Below, in pieces: positions 42,624 through 54,093 of a DNA stretch of 64,000 bases (within the stretch, counting starts at the first letter, position 1; every line of letters begins with the position of its first letter). The notes under the pieces are model-generated. The model saw only the letters and a program-made list of their open reading frames with translations, had not been told where the DNA came from and did not search any database. The position numbers were made by a program, and so were the translations under genes. The DNA lies in the NCBI GenBank assembly GCA_002077045.2, contig KZ111178.1, forward strand, positions 124,001-188,000, read 5' to 3'. The DNA comes from Rachicladosporium sp. CCFEE 5018. Lineage: Eukaryota > Ascomycota > Dothideomycetes > Cladosporiales > Cladosporiaceae.

Positions 42624-43643
42624 TTACAGCGCTTTCCCCCCCTTCTCCTCTTCCCCCTTCATCTTCAACGCCATACCCCTGAATACCCTCTCGATCACCC
42701 ACTTCGGCATCTGCCCAAGCAGCCCGAATACCAAATGATGCCCCACGTACGCCCAAACGATATCGTGTCCGGATCCTACGACGCCCAGACACGCTTTCGC
42801 GAACGTCTTCGTACTTGGCTCGGCAAAACTCGCCGCCCTGCCCGACCGCTCAGTCGCCACACCCGCAAGCAAAATCCCGATACACTCCACGTCCGCTCCC
42901 GTCACGGCCAGCTCCGCTCGAAGGGAGCGGGAGAAAGCCATGTTGTACGCTTTCGCGCCTGAGTAGGGCGAGAGGAAGGGGGTGCCGTATTCGGAGACGC
43001 CAGAGCCGATGTTGAGGATTAGGGATGGCTGATGTTGGGTCAGATGAGGTAGACACTGCCGTGTGAGTTGCGTGGGGAAGCGGGAAGAGATGTCCAGCCA
43101 GGCGTCCAGTTGCGCTGGAGTTTGGGAGGTGAAGGGGACGAAGAGGGGCCCCGCAGCGCCCGAGCCGCCGTTGCCGCCTATGTTGTTGATGAGGATGCGG
43201 AGAGAGATATCGGATAGTGCATTTTCGATCGAAGAGCGCAGTTTCTCGGCGTCGTAGACATCCTTTTGCGCGTCTAGGATGAGAAGGCGGACGTCGACCT
43301 TCGGATAAGCTGCTTGGATCTCGGTCTTCAAAGCTTCTAGTTTGGAGGCCGTGCGACCGTGGAGGACGAGGTTGCTGCCGCGGCTTGCGAGTTCGTTCGC
43401 GAAACCCTTGCCAATGCCATCAGTCGCGCCAGAGATGAGGGCCCAGGGCTGATCTCCGGCTGAGGCGGCGAGATATCTCGACAAGCTGCTAGGGCGAAGC
43501 AAGTGCAGCCATGTGAAGGAGAGGATCTCGTATAGCTTGCGCGTGGTCCATAATGTGCCTAGTAATGCTAGAGGGTAGCTGATGTGAGGAGGGAAGTGAG
43601 TCGAACTGTTGAAGGAATTGAATTGGCGGGCTAGAGAAGCCAT
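42624..43643 (-). CDS. Short-chain dehydrogenase/reductase, 3-ketoacyl-CoA reductase-like
   Basis: NAD(P)-dependent oxidoreductase, probably ER membrane-bound. Single exon of 339 residues from ATG 43643. Hydrophobic N-terminal segment (ISYPLALLGTLW), Rossmann motif SGATDGIGKG (residues 71-80), NNIGG after the fourth strand, the serine of NIGSG and the catalytic YSGAK (Tyr about 227, Lys about 231). The C-terminal helix WVIERVFRGMALKMKGEEEK ends in a Lys-rich tail. The order resembles 17-beta-HSD12 / yeast KAR (Ifa38), but substrate cannot be assigned. It is convergent with the methylisocitrate lyase gene, 61 bp between stops. Confidence 0.82.
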   Translation of the reverse strand: MASLARQFNSFNSSTHFPPHISYPLALLGTLWTTRKLYEILSFTWLHLLRPSSLSRYLAASAGDQPWALISGATDGIGKGFANELASRGSNLVLHGRTASKLEALKTEIQAAYPKVDVRLLILDAQKDVYDAEKLRSSIENALSDISLRILINNIGGNGGSGAAGPLFVPFTSQTPAQLDAWLDISSRFPTQLTRQCLPHLTQHQPSLILNIGSGVSEYGTPFLSPYSGAKAYNMAFSRSLRAELAVTGADVECIGILLAGVATERSGRAASFAEPSTKTFAKACLGVVGSGHDIVWAYVGHHLVFGLLGQMPKWVIERVFRGMALKMKGEEEKGGKAL

Positions 43644-44948
43644 CTTGTCGAGCTGAAACGTATTGGCTGGAAGTATGACACACAAGATGTGTAACTCAAG
43701 GTCGTGAGCAATTACTTGAGTTTAAAATGGAGTGGAAGTACTCATCGAAGTCGCACTCTCAGCTGGTCCATATTACGGAGAGTCCGCGGCTCTTGTAAGG
43801 CTCGGCTGCATGCGGGAACCGGCGCCGATCGGACAACGCTGCATCCTTCACTTACATGGGTGGTTCGTGAACTTGCTAATTACAACGTAGCAAGCTTGGC
43901 TTCTGCTAGGAATTGAGAAACGGCGCAGTTGAAGTCACATCTGCTATCAGCGCTCAAGCTATCCAGGTGGCGATCTGAGGCAGCCGGGGGTAGTCCAGCA
44001 TCACCGTTATTGAGCCACAATCGCGATCGCCTCCGTCCAGTACAGTGGGTTCCCAAGTACGATGACTGGGTCCCACGCGTCCTGATTATGGGGATCCAAA
44101 CACGGTGTGGCATGGCGTGCATTCCGATGTGCATGAAATGTAGATCTCCTGGTCCAGTCGCAATGTCGATGCATAAGAGGCACGGAGCTGTTCCCGATGG
44201 CGTGTGGCTGTCAGCATGGATGCTGGAAAAGCGATTGCGATCCGGTCGATCAGTGTGGCCATGCGATTCGCATTTTCCTGGCATGTCGAGCTCTGGAAGC
44301 CGCGTGCGGAGATAAGTCCACTCCAAACAGGACGAGGAATGCTATTGTGAAGAACGAGTGGTGTTCTGTGCCTGCGAGGTGGCGCTTTGAACCGCCATGG
44401 CCAACTTCCACGTGCCACGTCCCGGCCAGATCTTCGATCTCGTCTTAGCCGCAGACTTGGGCTGTCGTCACGAGTGATTGTTTCAAGCTTCTCGAATTGC
44501 ACCCTGCTGTAGTTGTCGGTCTTGTTCTCCGTCTTCACTTTGCCATCTTTCACGAACATCCAAAGTCCGTGATCACAATTCGAGCAGGGAGCGAGACCAG
44601 ATCGTCGTACCACTCGGCCCGCAGTTCACTCGGCACCAAACTTGATCGACAGGTACCTTCCAACAGCACAGTGGTGAAAAGCTCTGCGGATACGCAAAAG
44701 GATCAGCGGTGCAGCTCAGTAGTGACCGACTTGAGTGCGTTATTGATATCGCATGACTCCGGAGAATACAGCGAAACCGTCGCCACTGCACCAACCATTA
44801 TTCACTCCAGCTAGTCCTCCGCGCCCCACTTCAGACTTGTGTTGCCGCCATACCTAGCGCCACACTTCGACGTCCTGCTGCACTTGCATCTTCACCGACC
44901 CTGCGAAACATCCACCGCTGAAATTACGACACATAGCAATCACCCATC
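43644..44948. other. 1.3-kb region upstream of HOG1 and the SDR gene
   Basis: Divergent promoter region. Overlapping ORFs (43880-44613) are in mutually exclusive frames and lack family features. A CACGTG box lies near 44409. No supported gene. Confidence 0.5.
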
Positions 44949-46414
44949 ATGGCGGAATTCGTGAGGTTGGTAATACTGAAGGGAGGTTGTAGTGTCGGGA
45001 CTGACAAGCGCGCAGAGCCCAGATCTTTGGCACGACGTTCGAGATAACGAGTCGGTACGGTAGCCGCGCGAAGGACCTGATGGGAACAGGATGGTTGACA
45101 GGAGTACAGATACACAGACTTGCAGCCGGTGGGCATGGGAGCGTTCGGGCTCGTATGGTGTGTCGCATGAACGGAGAGACGTAGTAGAAAGAGTGTGCGC
45201 TCACAAGAATCCACAGCTCAGCGAAGGACCAGCTCACGGGACAACCGGTTGCGGTCAAGAAGATCATGAAGCCCTTCAGCACACCCGTCCTGTCGAAACG
45301 AACATATCGGGAACTGAAGCTGCTCAAGCATCTGCGACACGAGAATGTATGCCAGACTCGACTCGCGTCTGGAACTACCAAGGAGACTAACGGACTGGGC
45401 AGGTCATCAGCTTGAGTGATATCTTCATATCTCCGCTCGAGGACATGTATGTTGGTATGTGCACCCTGCTTCCAACTTCAGCTTATTTGGTTCTCATAGC
45501 TATTTTGTCACCGAACTCCTCGGCACCGATCTGCACCGCCTCCTCACTTCGCGCCCGCTCGAGAAGCAGTTCATTCAGTACTTCCTCTACCAGATCTTGG
45601 TACGCCCACCGTGGCCTCTACTTGTGGGATACATGGACTAATAAGAACAGCGCGGCCTCAAATACGTTCACTCCGCAGGTGTCGTGCATCGCGACCTGAA
45701 ACCCTCCAATATCCTCGTCAACGAGAACTGCGATCTCAAGATCTGTGACTTCGGCCTCGCCCGCATCCAGGATCCTCAAATGACTGGCTACGTCTCGACC
45801 CGATACTACCGCGCGCCCGAGATCATGCTCACATGGCAGAAGTACGACGTGGAAGTGGATATTTGGAGCGCTGGCTGCATCTTCGCGGAAATGCTGGAGG
45901 GCAAGCCCCTATTCCCGGGCAAGGATCACGTCAACCAGTTCTCGATCATCACAGAACTTCTGGGTACACCACCGGATGATGTTATCAGCACTATCTGCAG
46001 CGAGAACACCCTGAGATTCGTGCAGAGCTTGCCAAAGCGCGAGCGGGTACCGTTGAAGAACAAGTTCAAGAACGCGGACCCGCAGGCTATCGAGCTGTTG
46101 GAGCGGATGTTGGTGTTCGATCCCCGGACGAGAGTCAAGGCTGGTCAAGCGCTCGAGGATCCATATTTGGCGCCCTATCACGACCCGACTGACGAGCCTG
46201 AGGCTGAAGAGAAGTTCGACTGGTCGTTCAATGATGCGGATCTACCGGTTGATACGTGGAAGATCATGATGTAAGTTGACACTGAGATTAGCCCATCACG
46301 TCTGCATGCTAACATTACATCAGGTACTCCGAGATCCTCGACTACCACAACGTCGACTCGAACGGCGATGCGGTCGAGAACGGCAACAGCGAGCAGCATG
46401 CCCAACAAGCCTGA
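44949..46414 (+). CDS. HOG1: HOG1-type stress MAP kinase
   Basis: p38-class MAP kinase of the osmotic and oxidative stress pathway. Eight exons: 44949-44965, 45016-45054, 45110-45157, 45217-45346, 45403-45446, 45500-45599, 45651-46270, 46324-46414; introns 50-59 bp. The 362-residue product starts [20 protein letters not shown]. Gly loop [10 protein letters not shown], catalytic Lys in [29 protein letters not shown], and the activation motif TGY at Thr171-Gly-Tyr173 within [15 protein letters not shown]. The common docking region [20 protein letters not shown] is followed by the usual Hog1 end. All motifs are intact. The exon set was found by requiring the conserved protein at each junction. 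Confidence 0.95.
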
Positions 46415-46999
46415 TCGCACCGTCTGCGGTAAGTACTACAGCAGGCCGACAAACGGCAATGCATCGTGGCAAAGTTCGAGGCATGGGCATGGCAGACAAC
46501 GGCACAGGTCTTGCCCTGAATATTCCGAATCGCGTGGCAGATGGGAATTCACTCACAGATGATGAGACGGGCATGGATCGTGATACAGAACACAAACATG
46601 AGCATCTCGGTCCTTGCCACGGCGGACGAGCTTGATTAGGGATATTCGCGTATGAACCCGGGCTACCTTTTTGTATGCAATCCTTCATGCCATCATGCCA
46701 TCTTCAAAACTTTCGTGTACGTTGTTGTCGGATCCTCTATTGCCGTAAATCCCTCGAGTAGACCTTGCCAAGCCACACTCGACCTCACCTCTCCAGACCG
46801 TACCCGCGTACCACGGCCTGCATGTCCTGCACTTCTGCGCTGGCAAATGCACCTCCGTCTGCGTTCATCCTAGCTTCGAGCATTCCATTGCAATGTATGC
46901 GACTCCAGCATTGGTACACACAGATACATCATAGCCATGAGCTCGCCATCTTAGCAGCGACCGGACCGCACTTTGCCCACCCTTTTTGAAGTATCAACA
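46415..46999. other. Intergenic region between HOG1 and AVL9
   Basis: 3' flank of HOG1 and promoter of AVL9. No supported gene. Confidence 0.5.
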
Positions 47000-49034
47000 A
47001 TGGCCGTCTCCGAAGAGTTGACCAGTGTGTCACTCAAACCCGAGCCCTTTCAGCCACTCCTTTGTATAGTCGACTTCCACCATGCTCGTGGACCGGAGAT
47101 CTCGCACTGGCTCGGGCTTCCTGACTCCTCCCTTGACCCTTTGGAGCTAAACCCCTCCTGGTCGCTTATACCTTACATGGCTCTCCCAGACGGCGCGCAC
47201 AGCTCCTCGGAGACATTCTCATACTTCACACTGCTCCATGAGCCGACGAAGAAGTCCGTCTTTGGCATCAGCTGCACGCAGCAGGTGGATAGTCGGGACT
47301 TGGTGTTCAAGGAAGAGGGTGTGACGAGGAGCAAAGTGCAGAAGGCTGTCGTATGTCTCATGCCTGGCGCTGGAGGGATGGGGAGATTGAGGGAAAGATT
47401 GGGAGGAGTGACAGCGGGGTGGTTCGGGCAGATGGATTTCAGGGATCGGGGGGTTTTGGAGGTGGGTGGGTGATACACTGCGGTTCTCAAGGAGGTGAAG
47501 GCAATGGAGAGCTGACTGAGTTGACAGGAGTTTCAGAGGAGTCTTGTTGGGGAGACTGAACTACAGGAAGAGGATCAGTACTTTGGACTTGGGTTGAGGG
47601 AGCTTGTGCATAGGTATAAGTGGCAGACGCTGGTGTTGCTCAAGTGCTTGCTACTGCAGCCAAAGGTAAGTGAATTGTAAGATCTATTGATGCGTCCGCA
47701 TGATGACGGAGACCCAGATGCTGTTCTTTGGATCTACCTGCGAAGCGCTGTGCCAGATGCAATTCGCGCTCATCTCACTCATACCTGGGCTTGTGCGTAA
47801 TTTGCAGGACTGCGCATCGCCTCAGCTCGACTCGTATGCGGAATCAGTCAAGAAAGCTGATGGAGTCCGGACGAGTGACCGCAGCTCGCTGCTATCGTAC
47901 ACGGGCCTGCCACTCCAGCTATTCGGGAAGGGAAGCATGTTTGGCCCATACACGCCACTGCAGCAGTTGGACTCGCTTGCCGACGAAGACACGAAGAGCT
48001 ACCTCGTCGGCAGTACCAATCAATTACTGCTTGGGCAGAAGGAACGGTACTGCGATGTCCTGATCAATTTGGACGAGCAGAATGTAAATGTACTAAGTCC
48101 ATGGCTGCGCCAAGCGGCTGTGCTGTCCATAGCAGACCGACGCTGGATAGACTTCCTCACACAAGCCGTGAACGAGACTTGGGACGAGGCCGACACGTCA
48201 CGACCAAAGACGCACGGCTACGCGGGGAGCGAAGAGTTCATCCGCTTGCAATTCGAGGAGTATCTACTGGCGCTCCTCTCCTCGGAAAAGTACCATCACT
48301 ACCTCACAACCCCCATAGCGCCCAATCCGAAGACACTGCTTCCGAACATCGAAGGCGACCCTTCAAACGAGTTCCATCCATCCTTCCTGGAAGCCTGGCG
48401 GCAGACAGTCAACTACGCCCTCTGGAACCGCATCACGGATACGCACCTTTTCGACATAGTAGAGCCGAAGCATCCTTGCGCCGGCGGCCTTTCGATCGAA
48501 GACGTGCAGCGACGTCTCGCCACTCAAGTCGCTGAGCTCCATCTCGATGAGCGGCTCACTGCCACTGCTGGCGTCGTCGGTAAGAAGCTAGCAGATGGCC
48601 GAACGCAGGTTACATCGGCCTTCAATCGCGTATGGGCTGACATCGAGATGATGCGTGAGGCGCAACGACAGCGGGCTGAGGAGACGAGGGATGCTGCGGC
48701 TGTGAATGCGCCGCCACCTACGTCGCCGCGGCCGAATGGTGCAGGTGAGAAAGGTAGCGTGTTGGACAGGTTGCCGAAGCCAGACGTGCAACAAGCACAG
48801 GCGACTGTGCAAGCTGCTGGGCAGAAGGCTGGAGCGTACCTGAGTTCTTGGGGGTCTTGGGCCGCTGAGAAGAGGAAGGGCTGGGGTGCACGGCCTGAGG
48901 TGGGTCATGATACTTTCGTCCCGTCGACACTAGGCGCGGTGGAGAACGACCATAAAATCACGATGACCGAAGATGAGAAACCAAATGTGTCGAAGCAATC
49001 GCGAAACCATGAGGCGTCGAGGGAGAAGTCTTGA
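47000..49034 (+). CDS. AVL9: Late secretory pathway protein AVL9
   Basis: DENN-superfamily factor acting in Golgi-to-surface traffic. Exons 47000-47461, 47528-47665, 47718-49034; introns 66 and 52 bp. The 638-residue product starts MAVSEELTSVSLKPEPFQPL. N-terminal longin-like DENN part: LLCIVDFHHARGPEISHWLG, SWSLIPYMALPDGAHSSSET, SVFGISCTQQVDSRDLVFKE. Exon 2 gives EEDQYFGLGLRELVHRYKWQ, and the junction QPK-MLFFGSTCEALCQMQFALI restores the AVL9 central block followed by SLIPGLVRNLQDCAS. The C-terminus is a disordered tail with SWGSWAAEKRKGW. Splicing is needed because exon 1 otherwise runs into a stop at 47473. Confidence 0.9.
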
Positions 49035-49187
49035 GCGCCCGCGCCCACTCCAGTCCATGGACTTTTTGTACAACATTGGCGCCCACCAGCTGCCTAGACG
49101 TCTTCGACTTCCATGACCGCGTCCAGACTCCACCCATCGGCTTTCAGATTGGGCCACCCTCAAGAGCGCGCATCACGCTTCTGGTGA

Positions 49188-49688
49188 CTAGCCTATGCGA
49201 TTGCTTTCGAAGTATCTCTCACCGGATCCCGGCGAACCCAAAGCCGGGTACCTCACTTCCAGCACCTCCTTCAGGAGGTCAACCGCCGGCCTTGTGTACT
49301 CTGAGGTATGGCTGACTTCGTTCCATACGCATATGGCCAGACTAGGCGCGGCCTTAGACTGTGGCAGGACCTTGCTGCCGACGAGGGAGACTGTGCGGGG
49401 CCGAGCGGGATTCGACGCACCGGACTTGACGGCTTGTTGGACGAGCACCGCGTCAGGGGTGTTCAGGATGTCGCTGGGTTGCTTGGCGGGATGGAGAGCT
49501 GCGGCGAAGCTCTCGTCGAACGCATTGATCGGAGGTCTCGCATAGCGCTTCTGTGTTGGAGGCTGTGAACTCGCGCTAGAGCGAAACTCGCCGAATATTT
49601 GGTGCATGGTCGAGAGTGTTGGGCTTGTAGAGATGGCCATTGTTGGGATTGAGCTCGGGGATTTGGGAGATGATGTCTGGTGTGCCAT
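49188..49688 (-). CDS. Hypothetical protein, 166 aa
   Basis: Open frame from ATG 49688 to the stop at 49188. Ser/Pro-rich N-terminus, then FGEFRSSASSQPPTQKRYAR and a segment with coding-like composition (PSDILNTPDAVLVQQAVKSG; DLLKEVLEVRYPALGSPGSG). I recognise no family. A second minus frame (49788-49576, SQIPELNPNNGHLYKPNTLD) overlaps its 5' half and also looks protein-like, so the true gene may be spliced or frameshifted. Convergent with AVL9. Confidence 0.4.
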   Translation of the reverse strand: MAHQTSSPKSPSSIPTMAISTSPTLSTMHQIFGEFRSSASSQPPTQKRYARPPINAFDESFAAALHPAKQPSDILNTPDAVLVQQAVKSGASNPARPRTVSLVGSKVLPQSKAAPSLAICVWNEVSHTSEYTRPAVDLLKEVLEVRYPALGSPGSGERYFESNRIG

Positions 49689-49933
49689 CGCCGGAGACTG
49701 GTGGTAGCGTTACTAGTGATTGGCGTGTCGTGAATGCGCGTTCTGCCCGCGATGTCACGGTCACTTTAGTCACACAATCGAGCGTCAACGAAGCCTCTCT
49801 ACACTCGCGGCAGGCGCGAAGGACTTCACATCAGCTGTCACGTGCCAATCCCAATCCCTTTACTCTCCTTCTCATCACTCAAATTCCCCAAGACCTACCT
49901 CTTCACTCGCCCTGAAGTCTTTGCCCACGTCCC

Positions 49934-50502
49934 TCACCTCACCCTCCGACTGCCTACGACAACCTCCCCAAGCATCTCCACCAACCGTTCCCTTTCCCCC
50001 TCCGCCGCTCTCCTCTCCTCCTCAACCTCCCTCAACTCCCCCTCCAACTCCCTCATCCGCTCGCTCTGCATAGCCTCACTGTTCCCCAGCCCAGGCAGAC
50101 TATTGATTAAGATCTCCGCTTTCTGCTCCTGTAGCACCAGACTTTGCGCTAGACGGCGCATGGTCTCTTGGAAGACTTCGGGGCCGTCGGGGATGTGCCC
50201 GCCATTTGTCTCTTTCTTGTCGTCCCCATCACGATCAATAACGGCGGTGCCGTTGGTCTTTGGTGCGGGGGAGCCGTTGGGAAGGGGGTGATCTGAGGAG
50301 GCGTGGGCGGCTGAATGGGATGGAGGAGCTTGCGAGGGCTGGGAAGGGAAGTCGCCGTAGGGGTGTTTGGTGTTTATGTAGCTCAGGGTGGCGTACATTT
50401 GGGTCATGAGCTACAAGATCATCAGCCTCTGGGCCACAGCGATGGGAGGGGTGTGAGGTGTACGTCGTCCAAGGTATCTTGGAGCTGCGTGAGGCGGTCC
50501 AT
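49934..50502 (-). CDS. MED21: Mediator subunit 21 (SRB7), copy A
   Basis: Small helical subunit of the RNA polymerase II Mediator middle module. Exons 50502-50464 and 50410-49934; 53-bp intron (GTACAC donor, CTTGTAG acceptor). The 171-residue product starts MDRLTQLQDTLDDLMTQMYA, then TLSYINTKHPYGDFPSQPSQ, the conserved Med21 N-terminus. A variable Pro/Ser/Asn linker, PEVFQETMRRLAQSLVLQEQ, and a Glu/Arg coiled coil follow. Intact. A diverged second copy (58168-58707) is cut by the assembly gap; visible replacements include H/Q, D/E, G/A and S/R. Confidence 0.92.
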
Positions 50503-50842
50503 GGCTGAGGTACCTGGTTGCTGCCGGACGTGATCTCGTCAGTCGCCTGACAAACGTCGAGCACTCACACGCTGCTCAGCTCGCTGTGGTATGTGAGATC
50601 CTCAAAGAGTGACCATGAATTAATAGGGCAAGATTGCAACGAGCACATGTCATGAACATAGAGGTCTCCACTTTCACATGCACAGATCGACAGCAGGGAT
50701 CAGCAGTGGCCCTTATTAGGGCACTGATGCGACTGCAGATATCGTTCAGCATGGGACAACAGTCAACCTCGCTAGATGGTAGAAGCTCGATATGCTACGA
50801 TGTCATCCTCGTCACTATCTTATAACACGCACTTCTCTCAGC

Positions 50843-53488
50843 CTACTTCTGCAAACTCTCCAACAGCCCCTCCCCATCGGTCTTCGTCTGCACAGCCTTG
50901 AACACACTCCCCACGACGTCCATACCCTTCTCCGCGCGCTCAAAAGCCTCCGGACTTCGATCCGTCAGGATCGCTAGATCCTTATCACTGAGCAGACCCT
51001 TGCCCTCAGCGATGTCAATGCGCTCTCCATCATCCTGCTCCAGCAGTCGTCTGAGTTCAGAGAAGTCTTCCATCTTGGCGCCATCGCCCTTCATCGACTT
51101 GAAGCGACCTTTCTGGATGACAAGCTTCTCGAGTCGACGTTTCGAGTCGGCCTTTTCGAGAAGCATCTGCTCGACTGTGCCTTTCGTGGCGAAGCGGTAA
51201 ACAATGACTGGCCTCGTCTGCCCGATGCGGTGAGCACGATCTTGAGCCTGCAGATCTTGCTGCGGGTTCCAGTCACTGTCGAAGAGCAGGACGGTGTCAG
51301 CAGACGCCAGGTTGATACCCTGCCCTCCAGCTCGAGTCGACAATAGGAAGATCTTCGTGTCACTGTCCGGTTCGTTGAAGTCCAGGATCTGCTCCTGGCG
51401 ATCCGACTGCGCTATCGAGCCATCGATGCGACATACGGGCCAGCCGCGGAGGTCGCTGCAATAAGTTTCGAGGAGGTCGAGCTGTGTCTTGAACTGGGAG
51501 AAAATCAGGACTTTGTGACCTCGACTCAGCAGTTCGGGCAGTAGGCGATCGAGTAGCAGCATCTTGCCGGACTCGGTCACGAGCGTTTCGTCTACGGGAG
51601 TATTGTCGTCGAGATCGAAAGGGTAGTAGAAGTTGTGCGGCGAGTTGCAGCATTGTCGCAATTGCATTATTGGGTTCTGAAGCTTCTTCTGTGAAATCTC
51701 GCGTTTCGCTAAGGCCAGGGTTTTGGCGCGCGCACTGGCTTCCTCGTCTTCGTCTGCTTCTGGAACTGAGGATGGCGGAGATGATGGTCCTTCTACGAGC
51801 TCCTTGAAGTACTCGTCGTCCGAGACTTCTTCGTACTTCTGTCGTTGCTTGGCTTTCCGAGAGCGTGGGCCGGCACTGATCGTACTTCCCGGGGTCGAGG
51901 CTCGACTTGTCTTTGCGCTCTTGTTGGGTGTGGCTGCTCCATCACCAGCCTTGCGCTTGAGACCCACGCTCCTGACACTCATAGGCGTTACGCTACGACT
52001 GAGGCTCTCGACCATCTTGTTCTCCAGGAATGCTCTGCTGTTGCCTTCGAGAATCTCCTGATAGAGCTCCTTCTGTGTCTGTGTAAGTGGCGCATACAAC
52101 ACATACTCTCGCTTCTTAGGTAGCGAAGTCTCGACATCTGCTTTGACTCTTCGGAGCAGGAATGGCTTCAAGATGGCGTGCAGAGAGCCTACGAGGTTCT
52201 TTCGTCGGTCTTCCGACAAGATCTGTTCGTATCCGTTCTTCTCCTTCAGCGCACTGAAGTCGAACCATGACTCGAAAGATTCCAGCTTGTCGAAGATGCT
52301 TGGCATGAGGAAGTTCAGCAATGACCACAACTCCGTGAGGTTATTTTGCAGTGGTGTACCTGTGATGAGTAGGCGGTTTGCCGACTGATAGGATTGTAGC
52401 TCGCGGATAAGTCGACAATTCATGTTCTTGATGCGGTGACCTTCATCAATGATGATAAATTTCCAACCGAGATGACCCAGAAACTTGCGATCGTTCATGC
52501 AGATCTCGTAGCTGGTGCAGATGATGGGGAACTTGTCACTCCCAGGGTTGCGAAACTGTTTCGTCCTGATCTCTTCGCGCTCCTGCTTGCTGCCGTGGTA
52601 GAGAACGACAGGAATGGAGGGCGTCCACTTCTTGAACTCCGCCACCCAATTGCTAGTGGTGCTCAGTGGTGCTGCAATCAGGAAGGGTCCGTTGATACCT
52701 TTCTCGCGCAGGAATGCGATGAACGAGATTGTCTGAATCGTCTTGCCCAAGCCCATCTCGTCAGCCAGAATACCGTTGAGTCCATTCTCATACAATGAAG
52801 TGAGCCATTCCAGTCCTTCCAATTGGTATGTTCGCATGAGACCTCCAGAGACGGTATCTGGCTGCTTCGCTGATCGCAAGTCCTGCATACCAATGTCGCC
52901 AGGCTGAACATCATCCTTGGCCTCTTCCGCGAGTGCGTCCGAAATGCTAGTGTTCTGCGCCTTCGAGGCAACATCATCCTTGCTGAGGTAGTCAGAGATT
53001 TTGCCTTCCTTGGCACTTTTGCCAGCCTTCGCAGCTGGCTTGCTTCCGCGAGTCTTCTTTTGAGGAGAGATCTCCTCAGCCTTCTCCTCGCCACCCACGT
53101 CTACCGCCCCAGCACGCGTTGCCCGCTTCTGACTTGCCGACGCAGCTTGCTCGGCCTTCTTCTCCTTCGTCTCAGCGCGCTTCTTGCTCCTCTCGTCTTT
53201 GGCAGTCTCTGCCTCCTCCTGGCTAGTCATCTGCTGCAACATAATCGTTGAATACAGCTTGCTCTGGCTTAGCAAATACTCGAGTGCCTTGAACTTGGCG
53301 TCGACGGCTTTCGGCCCACCCTTGAGATCTTTCTCGCGCTCTGCAGCTAGCTTGCGCTCGTGCTTCTCGTCTTCCTTCTGACGCGCCTTCGCCATCTTCG
53401 CCTCCTCCTTTGCCATCGTTTCGCTCCATTCTCGTGAGTCTGGCGATGTGGGTGGCGTGCTGCCTGTTTCGCCAGGTTCTGAAGACAT
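50843..53488 (-). CDS. SNF2-family chromatin remodeler, LSH/DDM1/IRC5 type, copy A
   Basis: ATP-dependent nucleosome remodeler; relatives are HELLS/LSH in animals, DDM1 in plants, Irc5 in yeast and MUS-30 in Neurospora. Single exon of 881 residues. The start at 53488 (MSSEPGETGSTPPTSPDSRE) was chosen because the open frame upstream offers only TTG. Lys/Glu/Ala-rich N-terminus, then the SNF2 ATPase: YQLEGLEWLTSLYENGLNGI, Walker A DEMGLGKT, DEGH box IIIDEGHRIKN, ITGTPLQNN. A basic Ser/Thr-rich linker (residues about 500-570) separates the helicase C-lobe: VLIFSQFKTQLDLLETYC, RAGGQGINLASADTVLLFD, QAQDRAHRIGQTRPV. Intact. It differs from copy B at eight residues, all at or after 420. Confidence 0.93.
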   Translation of the reverse strand: MSSEPGETGSTPPTSPDSREWSETMAKEEAKMAKARQKEDEKHERKLAAEREKDLKGGPKAVDAKFKALEYLLSQSKLYSTIMLQQMTSQEEAETAKDERSKKRAETKEKKAEQAASASQKRATRAGAVDVGGEEKAEEISPQKKTRGSKPAAKAGKSAKEGKISDYLSKDDVASKAQNTSISDALAEEAKDDVQPGDIGMQDLRSAKQPDTVSGGLMRTYQLEGLEWLTSLYENGLNGILADEMGLGKTIQTISFIAFLREKGINGPFLIAAPLSTTSNWVAEFKKWTPSIPVVLYHGSKQEREEIRTKQFRNPGSDKFPIICTSYEICMNDRKFLGHLGWKFIIIDEGHRIKNMNCRLIRELQSYQSANRLLITGTPLQNNLTELWSLLNFLMPSIFDKLESFESWFDFSALKEKNGYEQILSEDRRKNLVGSLHAILKPFLLRRVKADVETSLPKKREYVLYAPLTQTQKELYQEILEGNSRAFLENKMVESLSRSVTPMSVRSVGLKRKAGDGAATPNKSAKTSRASTPGSTISAGPRSRKAKQRQKYEEVSDDEYFKELVEGPSSPPSSVPEADEDEEASARAKTLALAKREISQKKLQNPIMQLRQCCNSPHNFYYPFDLDDNTPVDETLVTESGKMLLLDRLLPELLSRGHKVLIFSQFKTQLDLLETYCSDLRGWPVCRIDGSIAQSDRQEQILDFNEPDSDTKIFLLSTRAGGQGINLASADTVLLFDSDWNPQQDLQAQDRAHRIGQTRPVIVYRFATKGTVEQMLLEKADSKRRLEKLVIQKGRFKSMKGDGAKMEDFSELRRLLEQDDGERIDIAEGKGLLSDKDLAILTDRSPEAFERAEKGMDVVGSVFKAVQTKTDGEGLLESLQK

Positions 53489-54093
53489 TTCGCTGATACT
53501 TAAAATAACCAAACAACGCGCTGCACACTGTCCTTCTCAATAAAGGTAATACACCGCAAAGGAAAGGGGATGTTCCCACAGCATACGAACATAACGATGT
53601 CATCATTGGCATTGAATTTGAGCACAGGCGCAACGCGAGAACGACGCGTGCCGGATCAAGATTCAAAGTGGTGGAATCGACAATCGATCGAGATTCCAGC
53701 CTGCCAATCAACGACAGCTATTGCTTGGCGAATGCCGACTCCTACTTTTTTTACATCCTAAGGAGAGGAGGCAGTGGCCTTTCACAGCTTGCTAGAGCCT
53801 GCTTGACCATGTCGCCTTTTCGCCATGTCAGCAAAAAACCGCTGCCAGGCAATCAGGCATCTCAGGGAAATGCTAGCGCCATCATCGCTGGAACACCGCA
53901 GCAGGCCGTGCCTCAGCTCTGCATGATGCACAGAAGTGCCTCAAAAAGGCCGTAAGGTCGACTGACGACCACTTCACTCGTTCGCACATACCGGAACGTG
54001 TGCTGCTACTACGCCTTCCCAGTGTTACGGTCATGCCATTCGATCTGCGTCTCCGTTGGGCAGCCTACACCGAGCCGTGGCCTGTATTTATGC
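53489..54093. other. Divergent upstream region of LSH and METTL-like gene, copy A
   Basis: 605 bp with only short conflicting ORFs. Identical to 61702-62306. Confidence 0.5.

Noticed and set aside
43880..44613. Overlapping ORFs in the HOG1 upstream region
   Set aside because: Mutually exclusive frames on both strands, no domains; best read as promoter and leader sequence.
49576..49788. Minus-strand frame SQIPELNPNNGHLYKPNTLD as a separate gene
   Set aside because: No ATG, overlaps the 166-codon frame and cannot be joined to it with a clear intron; kept only as an alternative for that entry.
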